64,000 nt of DNA from CAZYTM01 sp964649725 (lineage in GTDB: Bacteria; Desulfobacterota; Desulfuromonadia; Geobacterales; Geobacteraceae): contig CAZYTM010000008.1 of assembly GCA_964649725.1 (NCBI GenBank), forward strand, positions 116,601 to 180,600, read 5' to 3'. The notes under the pieces were generated by a model, which saw only the letters and a list, made by a program, of their open reading frames with translations, did no database searches and was not told the DNA's origin. Both the position numbers and the translations under genes were made by a program. Positions 1 through 6,822 of the stretch are shown one piece after another; within the stretch, counting starts at the first letter, position 1; each line of letters starts with the position of its first letter.

Positions 1-1197
1 GCTGTAATAGACATGGAAACGGCTCGTTGAAGTAGGATCCGGACCGGTCAGATGCGAATCGAGGTCAGTAGGGTTCAACCCCCAGGTCAGTTTGATCCTG
101 GCCGAACCGGAACCGCTGGAGCCTATAATGGCGCCAAGCTTCAGGTCGGTGGAGAGGGAGGTGCAGGAGGTCCCGGCGGAACCGGTCGTGACCACTTCAC
201 TCTGGCTCAGGGCATTACTCGTCACTGCGATCACTATAACCGTCGAATTAGCCTTGGCCAGTACGGAGAAGGTACCATCAGCGGCAGAATAGGTCTCCGA
301 AGTACCGATATAGTCCCGCCCCTGCGCTTCGACGCGGGCCCCGGCCACGGCAACGCCAGCCGAATCGACGACCTTGCCGGTTATGCAGGTGGTGTTATAG
401 ACCTGGTCAGCATTCCAGTAGGAGAAATGGGTGACCGTACCGGTGTAATACTGATTCGGTGCAGTACCGGCCAAGGTAAGTGTCCCCTCCTGGACCCAGA
501 GGCCGGTCGTGGCATTATAGTAGAAGGCCGGCATGGTAGATGGTGGTGAGGTAGCGCCGGCGGCAACAGGGATACGGATAGTCGCGCTCTGGCCGCTGGC
601 AAGGTTCAGTGCCGCACCGGTGCTGTCGGTGAAACTCACTTCGATGGCACCGAAACTCTCCATCATGCCGCCAGCCGAGGTGGTGTAGTTACCCGGCATC
701 AGCTGGGGGTTGGAGCTCGGATCGATCGGCGTGAGATTGCCGGTCACGTTACCGCTCGGGCTCCCGCCAGAGGCTGTCCTGAGCGAGTTTGCCGGCAGCA
801 CGACCTGGGCCGCCGAACCGGTGGCGGTGATGGTCTTGGCCGCAGTCGGGTCAAAGGTGGAAGTATTGGCAACCGGCAACAGCGCGATATCGGCAGTTGT
901 CGTCACCCCGGCAGATACCGTGGCTATTTTCGAGCCAAAGACAAAGCCGCTCTTGGCGACCGTGATCACCTTGCCGCTGCCGGCAGTGATGCCGGTGATA
1001 GAGTAAGTCCCGTCTGCCGCTGTTGTGGCGCTTGCCGTGCCGACCGTCACAGTTGCGGAGGCGACCGCTGCACCGTCATTGTTATTGACTACCTTGCCGC
1101 TGATAGTTCCGCTCGTACTGGTACTGCTACTGCTGCCGCAGGCGGCCAGCATCATCACCGCTCCGGCAAAGAACATGCGCTGCAAAATTTTTTTCAT
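1..1197 (-). CDS. Partial surface lipoprotein with carboxypeptidase-regulatory-like (beta-sandwich) domains
   Basis: The gene runs off the left edge of the window, so only its first 399 codons are visible. The start at 1197 has a GGAGG ribosome site. A lipoprotein signal peptide ends in LAACGSSSS. Next comes a CarboxypepD_reg-like domain (SGKVVNNNDGAAVASATVTV), a central beta-rich region, and a second similar domain (ITGKVVDSAGVAVAGARV). The last visible stretch contains LTWGLNP-DLDSHLTGP and FHVYY, a signature seen in Geobacter surface proteins with a YfaP/DUF2135-like end domain. It is probably anchored to the outer membrane and folded as a string of beta-sandwiches. The exact role is unknown. 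Confidence 0.75.
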   Translation of the reverse strand, partial: MKKILQRMFFAGAVMMLAACGSSSSTSTSGTISGKVVNNNDGAAVASATVTVGTASATTAADGTYSITGITAGSGKVITVAKSGFVFGSKIATVSAGVTTTADIALLPVANTSTFDPTAAKTITATGSAAQVVLPANSLRTASGGSPSGNVTGNLTPIDPSSNPQLMPGNYTTSAGGMMESFGAIEVSFTDSTGAALNLASGQSATIRIPVAAGATSPPSTMPAFYYNATTGLWVQEGTLTLAGTAPNQYYTGTVTHFSYWNADQVYNTTCITGKVVDSAGVAVAGARVEAQGRDYIGTSETYSAADGTFSVLAKANSTVIVIAVTSNALSQSEVVTTGSAGTSCTSLSTDLKLGAIIGSSGSGSARIKLTWGLNPTDLDSHLTGPDPTSTSRFHVYYS

Positions 1198-1288
1198 AGG
1201 CTCCTCCAGAAATAGAATGAATACCCCGACAGTTGGGCGCAGAAGCAAGAATGGATGAAAAATGAGACGCGGTTTTATCTTTCATTAG

Positions 1289-1318
1289 AAGATAGCACCG
1301 TCGACCAGTGACAGTCAA
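1289..1318 (-). promoter_or_regulatory. Candidate sigma-70 promoter for the lipoprotein gene
   Basis: On the minus strand TTGACT (1313-1318) is followed after 18 bases by TATCTT (1289-1294). It lies about 90 bases before the lipoprotein start in the 311-base gap (1198-1508) after selO. Nothing else was recognised in this gap. The -10 match is only 4 of 6, so this is a suggestion. Confidence 0.35.
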
Positions 1319-1508
1319 GAATGATTTGCGGTAATTTTCCTGACAAAACAAAAAAATATTGCAGAGCGCTGCACAATGGCAACTTAGGGAGGATATAATT
1401 TATCCCGTCAACCCCACCCCCCCCAATCCGACCCTTTATCTAGCTTTATCCGGCAGACTACCTTATTTCCGAAAGTCTGGGGAGGGTTCTCCTTTTACCA
1501 CTAGCAAC

Positions 1509-2999
1509 TTATGTCCCGCAAAAAGTCCGGTAAGGAGGGGCGCCCGCTTCCGGAGGGAGGTGGTAACCCCCCTGTTCCGGCGGATCGTCGTATGGGTGAG
1601 AGAGAACCCTGAGCAGGGCCTCCATGACTGAGTAGTCGTCTCTCTCCACTGCCGTTTCCAGGGCCTCTTCCACCTTGTGATTGCGGGGTATGACGCCAGG
1701 GGAGCCGGCCAGCATGAGCAGGCGGTATTCCTCCGGTGGGTGGGGCTGGCGTGCCAGCCGCTCCTGCCAGCGTCTGCGCCAGGCTGTGAATCCCTCGTCC
1801 CGGAACAGCGGGGAATCTATCGGCGCCTCAGCTGCCAGGGCGCGGAAAGAGTTGGTATAGTCCACCCCCAGACGCTTGAGGCAGTCGAGAAAATCCGCAA
1901 GCAGCTCGGCATCCCCCTCTTCTTCGTTGAACAGCCCCAGTTTGGTCCGCATTCTTCCCATGTAGTGGTGCTGATAAATGTCCGGAAAGGAGGCGATCGC
2001 TTCTGTTGCCAGATCAACGGCCTTCTTTTCTTCCGGATGCAGAAGGATGAGCAGGGTTTCGGCGAAGCGGGCGAGATTCCACTGGGCGACGAGCGGCTGA
2101 TTGCCGAAGGAGTAGCGCCCCTCCCGATCGATGGAGCTGAATACAGTCGCCGGGTCATAGGCATCCATGAAGGCACATGGGCCATAGTCGATTGTTTCTC
2201 CGCTCAGGGCCATATTGTCGGTGTTCATGACCCCGTGGATGAAGCCTGCACAGCACCATAGTGCAACTAGCTTTGCCTGGCGCTCCATGACCGCATGGAG
2301 GAGGGCCAGAGCCCTGTTCCCGGCACCGGCCTGCTCCGGGAAGTGGCGGCTGATGGTGTAGTCGACCAGCACGCCGACCCCCTCCCAATCGTGGCAGCTG
2401 GCCAGCTGCTCGAAGGTACCGACGCGGATATGGCTTGCCGCCATGCGGGTGAGGATCGCCCCCCGTAACTGGGTCTCGCGGTAAACCGGTTCGCCGGTGG
2501 TGACGACTGCCAGGCTCCGGGTGGTGGGGATCCCGAGAAAGTGCATCGCGTCGCTGATAATATACTCCCTGAGCATGGGGCCGAGAGCCGCGCGGCCATC
2601 GCCGCCGCGGGAGAAAGGGGTCCGGCCCGATCCTTTGAGCTGGATGTCATAGCGCCGGCCGTCAGGGGTGAGCTGCTCCCCCAGCAGGATCGCCCGACCG
2701 TCCCCCAGACATGTAAAGTAGCCGAACTGATGACCGGAATAAGCCAGGGCGATGGGATCGGCTCCTTCGGGAATGCGGTTGCCTGCGAGTTGGGCGATCC
2801 CCTCCTCCTGTTGCAGCGCTTCGGCATCCAGACCAAGGTCGGTGCAGAGTTGCCGGTTAAGCACGGCCAGGCGCGGCTCCGGCACCGGTTCCGGGGAGAG
2901 GCGTACAAAGAATGAGCCGGGAAGACGACTGTAGCTGTTGTCGAATCGCCACCCTTCCGGGGAAGTAGTGATGCCAGGGGCAAAGGTATCGAGGCTCAT
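1509..2999 (-). CDS. selO: SelO/YdiU family protein (pseudokinase-fold AMPylase)
   Basis: This is a full-length SelO (YdiU) homologue of 496 residues. Members have a kinase fold that binds ATP upside down and transfer AMP to Ser/Thr/Tyr of target proteins, with a reported role in redox stress. Visible family motifs are SGRTPFSRGGDGRAALGPML, REYIISDAMHFLGIPTTRSL and HGVMNTDNMALSGETIDYGP, which carries the metal-binding Asn/Asp region. The protein ends in the usual TFCGT, with Cys at the selenocysteine position of animal SelO. I chose ATG at 2999 because GGAG lies 9 bases upstream; an in-frame TTG at 3014 would overlap that site. The gene stands alone, with an attC-like site upstream. Confidence 0.9.
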   Translation of the reverse strand: MSLDTFAPGITTSPEGWRFDNSYSRLPGSFFVRLSPEPVPEPRLAVLNRQLCTDLGLDAEALQQEEGIAQLAGNRIPEGADPIALAYSGHQFGYFTCLGDGRAILLGEQLTPDGRRYDIQLKGSGRTPFSRGGDGRAALGPMLREYIISDAMHFLGIPTTRSLAVVTTGEPVYRETQLRGAILTRMAASHIRVGTFEQLASCHDWEGVGVLVDYTISRHFPEQAGAGNRALALLHAVMERQAKLVALWCCAGFIHGVMNTDNMALSGETIDYGPCAFMDAYDPATVFSSIDREGRYSFGNQPLVAQWNLARFAETLLILLHPEEKKAVDLATEAIASFPDIYQHHYMGRMRTKLGLFNEEEGDAELLADFLDCLKRLGVDYTNSFRALAAEAPIDSPLFRDEGFTAWRRRWQERLARQPHPPEEYRLLMLAGSPGVIPRNHKVEEALETAVERDDYSVMEALLRVLSHPYDDPPEQGGYHLPPEAGAPPYRTFCGT

Positions 3000-3069
3000 G
3001 GATCGGGACTCCAAGTTTGTGGTCCTGTCTAGGGGGTTATAGAATGCGAGTCAACACGGCTGTTTATCA

Positions 3070-3147
3070 TTCTAACGCGAAAAGACCAACGGGTATGAGC
3101 TTAACCGGCGCGGGTTTATCGCGGCCGCATTCACGCGAGAGTTAGGA
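3070..3147 (-). other. attC-like integron recombination site (candidate)
   Basis: Read on the minus strand, this 78-base segment starts with TCCTAAC (core box R'') and ends with GTTAGAA (R'). The two boxes are complementary at 6 of 7 positions. Between them is an imperfect stem, GGCCGCG against CGCG-CC with one unpaired base, around a GCGATAAACC loop. The site at 5536-5606 shares the central GCGATAAA. It lies 3' of the small membrane-protein gene, where a cassette's attC should be. No matching GTTAGGA box was found before that gene, so the cassette is incomplete or disrupted. Confidence 0.45.
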
Positions 3148-3200
3148 CATCCTTTTCTTTTAAAAATAAATCCGTCCCCTTTTAGCTACAAAGTCTTCGC

Positions 3201-3461
3201 CTAACAGTAAAAAAAGACAAAAACTGCTGATCCGGCGGCGATAAGGAGCAAGCCGCCGATGATGTAGAAAACAGCAACATAGTCATTTCTCTCATCTGTA
3301 GAGAGATCAAAAAATCTGCTCAGGAACCTTGGCAAACGCCCGCTCTCCAGGAATAGAGGCCACCGCCGCACTCCGCCAAAGAGAAAAACGATTCCTATAA
3401 TGACTATGAGGGCCAGGAATAGTTTTGGCGGTTCCGTGACTCCTTTTCCACCTATCGGCAT
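3201..3461 (-). CDS. Small membrane protein with two transmembrane helices
   Basis: The 86-residue product has two hydrophobic helices, about residues 13-31 (LFLALIVIIGIVFLFGG) and 63-84 (VAVFYIIGGLLLIAAGSAVF). A charged loop of about 30 residues (FLSRFFDLSTDERND) joins them. No family was recognised. It lies between the attC-like site at 3070-3147 and the transposase element at 3517-4517, so it may be the payload of a damaged integron cassette. The TAG stop overlaps a GTTAGGC sequence. An immunity or small stress membrane protein is possible, but nothing in the sequence decides this. Confidence 0.55.
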   Translation of the reverse strand: MPIGGKGVTEPPKLFLALIVIIGIVFLFGGVRRWPLFLESGRLPRFLSRFFDLSTDERNDYVAVFYIIGGLLLIAAGSAVFVFFYC

Positions 3462-3516
3462 GTCATTACCCTTTCCGCCCCTCCGAAAATGACCTTGCAG
3501 TCGTCCTGGCGCTCAT

Positions 3517-4517
3517 ATGGTGTCAGGCTTGCAGTTGTGCAATTTGCTGTGATAGTGCAGTTACCTGCTCCGCGATCTCTCGCTCTTTCTTCTCCCGCGC
3601 ACGTATTCGCTTCGCCGCAGAACTGAGGGTCGAAACATCACGTTTCATCTTGCCGGCTAGTTCGGTCAATGTGCATACTCCCGCCTCCGTTGCCAGCCTC
3701 GCCGCCATTCCTCGCGCTGCAGAGGCCTTTCGGTCGAGCCCGGTCAACTCTTGCAAAGACGACAGTCCGTAGTGAGTGCAGACAACCTCTAAAAACTTAT
3801 CTACCGGCACCGTCCGTCTAGACCGCCTCTCGGCTTCATCGAGCACCTTTTCTGCAAAGGTGTCATCACCCAAAAGCCTGTTGTCAGTCTCGGAACCACC
3901 ATGGAATTCCGGCCTATGCCCATCTGCAATACCGGCAGAAACAAACTCACGAAATTCCTGACGGGCGAGTGATGCGGATTCTGACATGCAACCGAGTACA
4001 AATTCAGTTGTGAGCCAGGTGATGGTATCCTCTCCACAATAAGCTCTATGGCTGCTCCAAGGATACTCACCTGGATCATTTACCATCTCTGCCCTTACAG
4101 GGTTCAAGTGGATATAACGGACCAATTCGGCCAAATAGGCATCTGCATCAACCATGATTGCCTTGTAGCGTCCTTGGAACAGGTGGCCGACGCGACTTTT
4201 TCGCCAGTTTACCCAACGCGTATATCGTCCGACCAAGCTCTGCATGATAATGGAAAGAGGGATGTCTCCAACTTGCAGGGCGAGGTGGATATGGTTCGTC
4301 ATTAGACAAAAAGCGTGTACCCGAAATCGATAACGCGCTGCTGCCTCTTGAAGAAAAAGGTAAAACCGATTCCTGTCGGTGTTGGCGAAAAATATCTTCT
4401 CCCGTGCATTGCCTCTGAGAATCACGTGGTAGAGTGCGCCGGGGTAATGCAGTCGCGGCTTACGTCCCATAAGTCAAAATTTACCAGCTAATTGCATAAT
4501 TGCAAGCCTGACACCAT
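3517..4517 (-). mobile_element. RAYT element with hairpin-containing inverted ends
   Basis: A transposase gene is bounded by two copies of a 33-base sequence in inverted orientation, 3517-3549 and 4485-4517, identical at 30 of 33 positions. Each end contains GGTGTCAGGC followed by a small hairpin, TTGCA-N4-TGCAA. The loop is GTTG at one end and ATTA at the other, so two of the three differences fall in the loop. This matches REP-like ends associated with single-strand-acting tyrosine transposases. The left end overlaps the last codons of the transposase gene. The element lies directly after the beta-propeller gene, where an attC would be expected. Confidence 0.7.
3523..4470 (-). CDS. REP-associated tyrosine transposase (RAYT, IS200-like Y1 fold)
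   Basis: The 315-residue protein belongs to the REP-associated Y1 transposase family. The N-terminal catalytic domain shows LHYPGALYHVILRGNAREKI, the metal-binding HUH-type motif NHIHLALQ, GRYTRWVNWRKSRVGHLFQGR, and the usual ELVRYIHLNPVRAEMV-YPWSSH block. Residues from about 190 onward form a C-terminal helical extension resembling a DnaA-type DNA-binding helix-turn-helix (VCTHYGLSSLQELTG). Members cut and join palindromic REP sequences on single-stranded DNA and are often single-copy, domesticated genes. Flanking hairpin ends support a complete unit. The reading frame is intact, so it could be functional. Confidence 0.9.
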   Translation of the reverse strand: MGRKPRLHYPGALYHVILRGNAREKIFFANTDRNRFYLFLQEAAARYRFRVHAFCLMTNHIHLALQVGDIPLSIIMQSLVGRYTRWVNWRKSRVGHLFQGRYKAIMVDADAYLAELVRYIHLNPVRAEMVNDPGEYPWSSHRAYCGEDTITWLTTEFVLGCMSESASLARQEFREFVSAGIADGHRPEFHGGSETDNRLLGDDTFAEKVLDEAERRSRRTVPVDKFLEVVCTHYGLSSLQELTGLDRKASAARGMAARLATEAGVCTLTELAGKMKRDVSTLSSAAKRIRAREKKEREIAEQVTALSQQIAQLQA

Positions 4518-4537
4518 TGGGTTCCTTCCCTATCGGC

Positions 4538-5506
4538 TTATTTGATGTATCGAGGGGCGCTCGCACCATTTACAATATCCTCAGTTATATTAGTCTTGAT
4601 ATTGTACGATCTGATCCCACCATTATCTTCATCATCCAGCATTACTTCGTAATAGATCACTTCATTATTCTCTCCGCCTAGCGAAAATATTGGAGTTGAG
4701 AGTCCTGCTTTAAATAGTGATGCTGGCTTTTTTGACCTAGTTTTAACATCATAAATGGTCAGAACGTTTGCAGCTACGCCATCAGACAAGACGACTTGAT
4801 TGTTATTGAGCCAGACAGAACTACTTCCTCCGCCAATTTCCTGGGTTTTATGATTTGGGGAGTTTAGGTCCATTAGGTAGACTTTCCACTTCATATTAAA
4901 AGAAGGGTCTGATAAATCGCGAGGTTCCCATCTATAGGAAGCAAATGACAGCCATCTTCCATCGGGAGACCAATTTACATGGCTATGTGGAAACGGAAGA
5001 TCCTTTGTAACATCTACGACTTTCTTTGATTTGACATCGACAATCCACACATGTCGGACAGTTTTTTTTACAGGTTTGACAAAATTACTCATTTTCACCT
5101 GTAACTTATCTTTTGTAAGTGCAACAAACGCGATTTTATCGCAACTTGGAGAAAGTGATGGGTGAGTTGCGTCGGTTGAAGCCTCAGTAATGAACTCCTC
5201 CGTCCCGGTCTTAATATTATATAAGTACAGTTTTTTGTTATTTTTAAAATACGCGATTATTGATGCGTCTGATGAAGCCGTATAATTCGTAATGTTTCTG
5301 GTATCAGTTAATTGGATTTTAGTGTGTTTCTCAATATTATATGCCCAAATGTCACGACCTCGCAGGAACAACAAATTATTCTTTAAGTTCTGCGAGCTAA
5401 TCTGTGCAGAGTTATGGATAGGCTCTGCAGCTACAATATTGTTACCGGCTATTATTTTGAAGATTATGACTGATGAAACTAATACTAGGTTTAAGAATAT
5501 TCGCAT
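4538..5506 (-). CDS. Exported TolB-like beta-propeller protein in an integron cassette position
   Basis: The 322-residue protein has an N-terminal signal peptide or anchor (FLNLVLVSSVIIFKIIAG). It then has repeated WD40/TolB-like blades such as HPSLSPSCDKIAFVA, HVNWSPDGRWLSFASY and VWLNNNQVVLSDG. The fold suggests a periplasmic protein-binding propeller; no catalytic motif was seen. Base composition is much more AT-rich than the flanking kds and selO genes, which suggests recent acquisition. It follows the attC at 5536-5606 in the same orientation, with its start 35 bases after the predicted crossover point, as a downstream cassette would. Its own attC is not visible; the RAYT element begins about 20 bases after the stop. 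Confidence 0.7.
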   Translation of the reverse strand: MRIFLNLVLVSSVIIFKIIAGNNIVAAEPIHNSAQISSQNLKNNLLFLRGRDIWAYNIEKHTKIQLTDTRNITNYTASSDASIIAYFKNNKKLYLYNIKTGTEEFITEASTDATHPSLSPSCDKIAFVALTKDKLQVKMSNFVKPVKKTVRHVWIVDVKSKKVVDVTKDLPFPHSHVNWSPDGRWLSFASYRWEPRDLSDPSFNMKWKVYLMDLNSPNHKTQEIGGGSSSVWLNNNQVVLSDGVAANVLTIYDVKTRSKKPASLFKAGLSTPIFSLGGENNEVIYYEVMLDDEDNGGIRSYNIKTNITEDIVNGASAPRYIK

Positions 5507-5535
5507 TTTTGGCCCTCTGGTTTTTCATTACATTG

Positions 5536-5606
5536 GCATAACGGCCCAGCGCTTGACCTGCCGGGCAGCTTTATCGCCCGGTCATGGTCTGAGCGTCTTG
5601 TTAGAC
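5536..5606 (-). other. attC integron recombination site
   Basis: On the minus strand this 71-base site begins with R'' box GTCTAAC (5600-5606) and ends with R' box GTTATGC (5536-5542). The inner arms pair as CCGGGC with GCCCGG around GATAAAGCT, and further arms contain GACGCTCAGACC and GGTCAAGCGC, the usual L''/L' layout. The TAA stop of the 114-codon gene lies inside R'', as is common in cassettes. The R'' box is the exact complement of the GTTAGAC box at the other end of the same cassette (5960-5966). That relation is expected only if the cassette was inserted from a circle by integron integrase. Confidence 0.65.
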
Positions 5607-5965
5607 CTCGTCCTCATCATATTCAATGGGTAACACTTCATAGTCGATGCCAGGAATAGCTCCAGTCGGTGTTTGGTCAGAGGAGAGGACAAAACGATAA
5701 CTAGCAGCCGTTCTATAGGTCTCACGACCGCATCTAGGACAAACCTGTTCATCATTTGCATTTAGGAATTGTGGTTTTTCTTTATCTGAAGTGTTTTTCC
5801 ATAGTGCTTCCAGCATCCACCCGCCCCAGCCGCAGGAATCCTTCTCCGTTGCGCAAACCGCATACGTCAGCCATGCTCCTTCTGGTTTCTCGACGTCTTC
5901 CTTTTCTATCTCCAGAAGATCCTTAAATTTTCGTGGGAATGACATTTTCTTTCCTTGTGGTCTAA
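5542..5965 (-). mobile_element. Complete integron gene cassette (424 bp)
   Basis: The cassette runs from the crossover point in G^TTAGACC (box at 5960-5966) to the crossover point in G^TTATGCC (box at 5536-5542). It carries one gene with a short leader and its own attC at the 3' end, the standard architecture. No integrase gene (intI) is present in the window. The sequence before the first box does not form an obvious attC or attI, so this may be a cluster of cassettes lacking an integrase. Confidence 0.6.
5601..5945 (-). CDS. Cassette-encoded 114-residue protein with CxxC motif
   Basis: This is the payload of the integron cassette. The protein is soluble and acidic. It has a CPRCGRETYRTAAS segment (C-x-x-C, about residues 69-72) and two further Cys residues earlier (VCATEKDSCGWGGW), so a zinc-ribbon-like fold is plausible. 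The C-terminus is strongly acidic (IEYDEDEV). No known family was recognised. The leader is short and the start is 20 bases after the cassette boundary, with AAGGAAAG as the ribosome site. The AT-rich composition contrasts with the kds operon beside it. Function unknown. Confidence 0.65.
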   Translation of the reverse strand: MSFPRKFKDLLEIEKEDVEKPEGAWLTYAVCATEKDSCGWGGWMLEALWKNTSDKEKPQFLNANDEQVCPRCGRETYRTAASYRFVLSSDQTPTGAIPGIDYEVLPIEYDEDEV

Positions 5966-5990
5966 CTAGTTATTGACCGGTTAGAAGCCG

Positions 5991-6118
5991 GTATCTAATA
6001 TTAGATGCAAGCATCTATTATTATAAACTTGCATCTAATACTATATGCCTTTTTTGCATCTACTATTATATGCTTCCACGGTTTTTGTTACTTATCCAAA
6101 GCATCTAATACTATATGC
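5991..6118. repeat. Five-copy array of an 18-bp imperfect palindrome
   Basis: Copies related to GCATCTAATACTATATGC start at 5991, 6011, 6031, 6056 and 6101. Copies 3 and 5 are identical and the others differ at a few bases. Each has GCAT...ATGC-like ends, and the first contains the perfect palindrome ATCTAATATTAGAT. The first three are spaced 20 bases apart (two helical turns). The array lies between kdsC and the integron cassette and is very AT-rich. The layout suggests repeated operators or accessory recombination sites. The rest of this 358-base gap (5946-6303) holds a small hairpin (5976-5992) and the terminator repeat at 6201-6273. Confidence 0.6.
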
Positions 6119-6200
6119 TTTTAAAGAATTAAGGAAAAACAGGGACACTCCCCTATTTCCCAGATTTCCCCACCCACCCGCCTATGCAAAACCCCAAAAC

Positions 6201-6273
6201 GCAAAAAGCCGCCCGGCAGCTCTGCTGCCAATGACGGCTTGTTCATTATCCCTGACATCCATCCATGACATCC
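6201..6273 (-). terminator. Repeated terminator-like element after kdsC
   Basis: On the minus strand AAGCCG pairs with CGGCTT, enclosing GGCAGC/GCTGCC, and is followed by TTTTTGCGTTTT, which fits a factor-independent terminator for the kds operon. The whole 73-base segment recurs at 41778-41850 with 69 of 73 identities, including the flanking arm up to the previous gene, so it is a dispersed element and not just a hairpin. Confidence 0.65.
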
Positions 6274-6303
6274 CTCTTATACTACCCGACGAAGCGAGAA
6301 AAC

Positions 6304-6822
6304 TTACTGGCCGAAATACCTTTCGGTCAGCTCCTCCCACCTCCCCTGACTATGCAGGATCAGGTCGCAGACTTCACGCACCGCCCCCCAGCCGCCGCAG
6401 TTTCTGGCGATGAAATGGGCGAAGGGGATCACTTCGGTTACTGCATCGGCCGGGGCAGCGGCAAAACCGACCCGGCGCAGCACCGGGATGTCGATGATGT
6501 CGTCCCCCATAAAGGCTACCTGTTGATCGGTGAAACCGGTCTCGGCCAGGATATCCCGGTAGGGGGAGAGCTTGTCGAGAGCACCCTGGCGGACCCTGCT
6601 GATACCCAGCTCGGCGGCCCGGTTGGCGACCACCTGGGACTTGCGGCCGGAGATGATACCGACCTCGATGCCGGCCCGCTGCAGCATCTTGATGCCGTGG
6701 CCATCCTTGACGTTGAAGAATTTGCTCTCCACGCCGTTGGAGTCGAAGATGATCCGGCCGTCGGTGAGGACCCCGTCGACATCGAGCAACAGCAGCCTGA
6801 TATGGGCAAGACGCTCTTTCAT
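6304..6822 (-). CDS. kdsC: 3-deoxy-D-manno-octulosonate 8-phosphate phosphatase
   Basis: KdsC removes phosphate from Kdo-8-P, the third step of CMP-Kdo synthesis for lipid A core. At 172 residues it is a normal-length class C0 HAD phosphatase without a cap. Catalytic motif I is DVDGVLTDG (about residues 14-22), motif II lies in GIISGRKS, and motif III is MGDDIIDIPVL. The start overlaps the kdsD stop (ATGA), showing translational coupling. It is the last gene of the kds operon here and is followed by a terminator-like repeat instead of lptC. Confidence 0.95.
   Translation of the reverse strand: MKERLAHIRLLLLDVDGVLTDGRIIFDSNGVESKFFNVKDGHGIKMLQRAGIEVGIISGRKSQVVANRAAELGISRVRQGALDKLSPYRDILAETGFTDQQVAFMGDDIIDIPVLRRVGFAAAPADAVTEVIPFAHFIARNCGGWGAVREVCDLILHSQGRWEELTERYFGQ

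Noticed and set aside
1198..1508. Possible cyclic-dinucleotide (GEMM) riboswitch before the lipoprotein, expected in Geobacter
   Set aside because: I found no GEMM core sequences or paired arms in this or other leaders of the window.
3188..3205. GTTAGGC box at the stop of the 86-residue gene as a further attC end
   Set aside because: No paired box or inner stem at attC distance on the required side.
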